Below are positions 62,929 to 64,000 of a DNA stretch of 64,000 bases, piece after piece. How positions within the stretch are numbered: position 1 is the first letter of the stretch; every line of letters starts with the position of its first letter. The position numbers and the translations under genes were made by a program. Location of the stretch: NCBI GenBank assembly GCA_947476145.1, contig CANJPH010000008.1, positions 1 through 64,000 of the forward strand, given 5' to 3'. The DNA is from Bacteroidota bacterium (GTDB lineage Bacteria; Bacteroidota; Bacteroidia; Chitinophagales; Chitinophagaceae). The notes under the pieces are model-generated. The model was not told the origin of the DNA, made no database searches, and saw only the letters and a program-made list of their open reading frames with translations.

Positions 62929-63339
62929 ATGAAGAAAACGCATATTGTATTATTGGTACTCATTGCAGTTGCAATAGTAGTACTTATTAGCTATACGGGG
63001 GATTTAAGTAGTTATGAAACAGTGGGTTCTGCAAAACAAAAACCGGGGAAATTTTTAAATTTAATTGTGAAAATGGATACCTCGGTAAAAGTGCAATACG
63101 ATCCAGTGAAGGACCCCAATTATTTAAAATTTGCAGTACAAGATAGCTTAGGAGGTAAAATATCGGTGGTTTATCACAATACCATGCCAACGGATATGGA
63201 AAAGTCGGAGCGTTTGGTATTAAAAGGGAAGGTGCAGGGAGATGTGTTTGAATGTTCAAGCATTGTTTTAAAATGTCCTTCCAAATACAAGGACAATCCC
63301 AATGCCAATAAGAACCAACCCGTTACCATCACCGAGTAA
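62929..63339 (+). CDS. ccmE: cytochrome c maturation protein CcmE, CXXXY type
   Basis: Periplasmic, membrane-anchored heme chaperone of cytochrome c System I, 136 residues. One N-terminal helix (about 5-21) is followed by the OB-fold (KPGKFLNLIVKMD, ISVVYHNTMPTDM). In most bacteria the heme is bound covalently through His in a HXXXY motif. Here the aligned motif is CPSKY (residues 116-120), giving Cys, so it belongs to the known CXXXY variant. The next gene encodes a CcmF-type heme lyase, consistent with the role. The promoter at 62892-62924 suggests a leaderless start. Confidence 0.88.
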   Translation: MKKTHIVLLVLIAVAIVVLISYTGDLSSYETVGSAKQKPGKFLNLIVKMDTSVKVQYDPVKDPNYLKFAVQDSLGGKISVVYHNTMPTDMEKSERLVLKGKVQGDVFECSSIVLKCPSKYKDNPNANKNQPVTITE

Positions 63340-63356
63340 TTTTATAAAATTTATTA

Positions 63357-64000
63357 ATGAATACAGCAACCAACCCAGCAGCAGCGCAATTTATTGGTGA
63401 AAACTTACTGCCTGGACAATTAGGATATATTTTTATCATTGTTTCGGTAGTAGCTTCTTTAGTTGCCACTTTTAGTTTTGCAAAAGCTTTTTATACCAAT
63501 GATATTACACAACAAAATAGTTGGCAACGTTTAGCCAATATCGCTTTCATTGTAGAGTCTGTAATGGTATTTGCATGTTTTGGTGTTTTGTTTTATGTTA
63601 TTTCTAATCATTTGTTTGAATACAAGTATGCATACATGCATAGTGACAAAAACCTGCCTTTTGAATATTTATTAAGTTGTTTTTGGGAAGGTCAGGAGGG
63701 TAGTTTTTTACTATGGAGTTTTTGGCATTGTGTTTTAGGCTTAATCATTATGAATACTTCTAAAAAATGGAAGCAGGAATCATATGGTGCATTAATGGTG
63801 ATTAGTTTTACTCAATTTTGTTTAGCAACGATGGTAGTGGGTTTATATATTTTTGATTTAAAATTAGGCAGCAGTCCATTTATTTTATTGCGTAACGAAA
63901 TGAACTGGCCCATTTTAGCTAGACCCGATTATTTAGCTTTAGTTAAGGATGGTACCGGTTTAAATACTTTATTACAGAACTATTGGATGGTTATACATCC
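63357..64000 (+). CDS. ccmF: CcmF-type heme lyase (3' end cut by the window edge)
   Basis: N-terminal 214 residues of a polytopic membrane protein that delivers heme to apocytochrome c with CcmE. The frame is open to the last base. The start ATG at 63357 is 17 bases after the ccmE stop. About five membrane helices are visible, and FWEGQEGSFLLW is the tryptophan-rich heme-handling signature (usually WGGQEGSL). LLQNYWMVIHP at the end is the WXXXHP-type motif of the CcmF/CcsA superfamily. It is the second gene of a ccm unit that probably continues beyond the window. Confidence 0.9.
   Translation, partial: MNTATNPAAAQFIGENLLPGQLGYIFIIVSVVASLVATFSFAKAFYTNDITQQNSWQRLANIAFIVESVMVFACFGVLFYVISNHLFEYKYAYMHSDKNLPFEYLLSCFWEGQEGSFLLWSFWHCVLGLIIMNTSKKWKQESYGALMVISFTQFCLATMVVGLYIFDLKLGSSPFILLRNEMNWPILARPDYLALVKDGTGLNTLLQNYWMVIH

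Overview
The window reads as an ordinary chromosomal segment of an A+T-rich Bacteroidota bacterium, most likely of the Chitinophagia/Chitinophagaceae type. The evidence is a SusC/SusD pair, DUF4836, DUF3078 and DUF1080 proteins, a class-typical gene order (ftsK-lolA-rpsO-pnp; miaB-sigma54 activator-lptE-TPR-secG), and promoters of the Bacteroidota form TTG-N22/23-TAnnTTTG. Shine-Dalgarno sequences are mostly absent and several starts sit almost directly at the predicted transcription start. No tRNA, rRNA, CRISPR array, insertion sequence, phage or integrase was seen, and no gap without a gene exceeds about 300 bases.

Layout. 1-8.3 kb: ABC ATPase (cut by the left edge) with a DUF4836 protein, a TonB-like secreted protein, a DUF1080 glycoside-cleavage protein, a nitroreductase, two small proteins, a secreted GH13 amylase and pyrF. 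8.4-16.6 kb: acyl-CoA (glutaryl-CoA type) dehydrogenase, shikimate kinase, DUF423 protein, ftsK, lolA, rpsO and pnp. 16.8-21.7 kb: an isolated susC/susD pair. 21.8-30.7 kb: prmA, plsY, a DUF3052-OmdA-like protein, dnaG with an upstream STAS protein, clpC and a ubiX-like gene. 31-37.5 kb: a glucuronate utilisation operon (SDR fructuronate reductase, uxuA, uxaC) followed by a double-DUF1080 protein and a Tat-exported Gfo/Idh oxidoreductase. 37.6-47 kb: short alpha-glucan phosphorylase, a lipoprotein, an Nramp-Usp fusion, icd with a tandemly duplicated 3' end, a Cys-rich mini-protein, a PafA-like phosphatase and an alpha-oxoamine synthase. 47-53.4 kb (all minus): yihY, mltG, then the miaB-to-secG run. 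53.6-64 kb: DUF3078 protein, purK, ABC ATPase, DinB-fold protein, folC, TonB-like protein, TauE/SafE and EamA transporters, an orphan radical SAM enzyme, a membrane protein, and ccmE-ccmF entering the right edge.

How the genes work together. The clearest pathway is at 31-37.5 kb. UxaC, the SDR and UxuA turn glucuronate into 2-keto-3-deoxygluconate, while the exported Gfo/Idh and DUF1080 proteins could release the sugar outside the cytoplasm by an oxidise-then-eliminate route. Envelope assembly is well represented (lolA, lptE, secG, mltG, TonB-like proteins, SusCD). No wholly new system is evident. The observations most worth a second look are a phosphorylase whose PLP-lysine position is Thr, a CXXXY-type CcmE, a hairpin in the rpsO leader that carries the G-U/G-C motif known from S15 sites, the duplicated icd terminator, the 3-keto/glucuronate locus and the orphan radical SAM protein.
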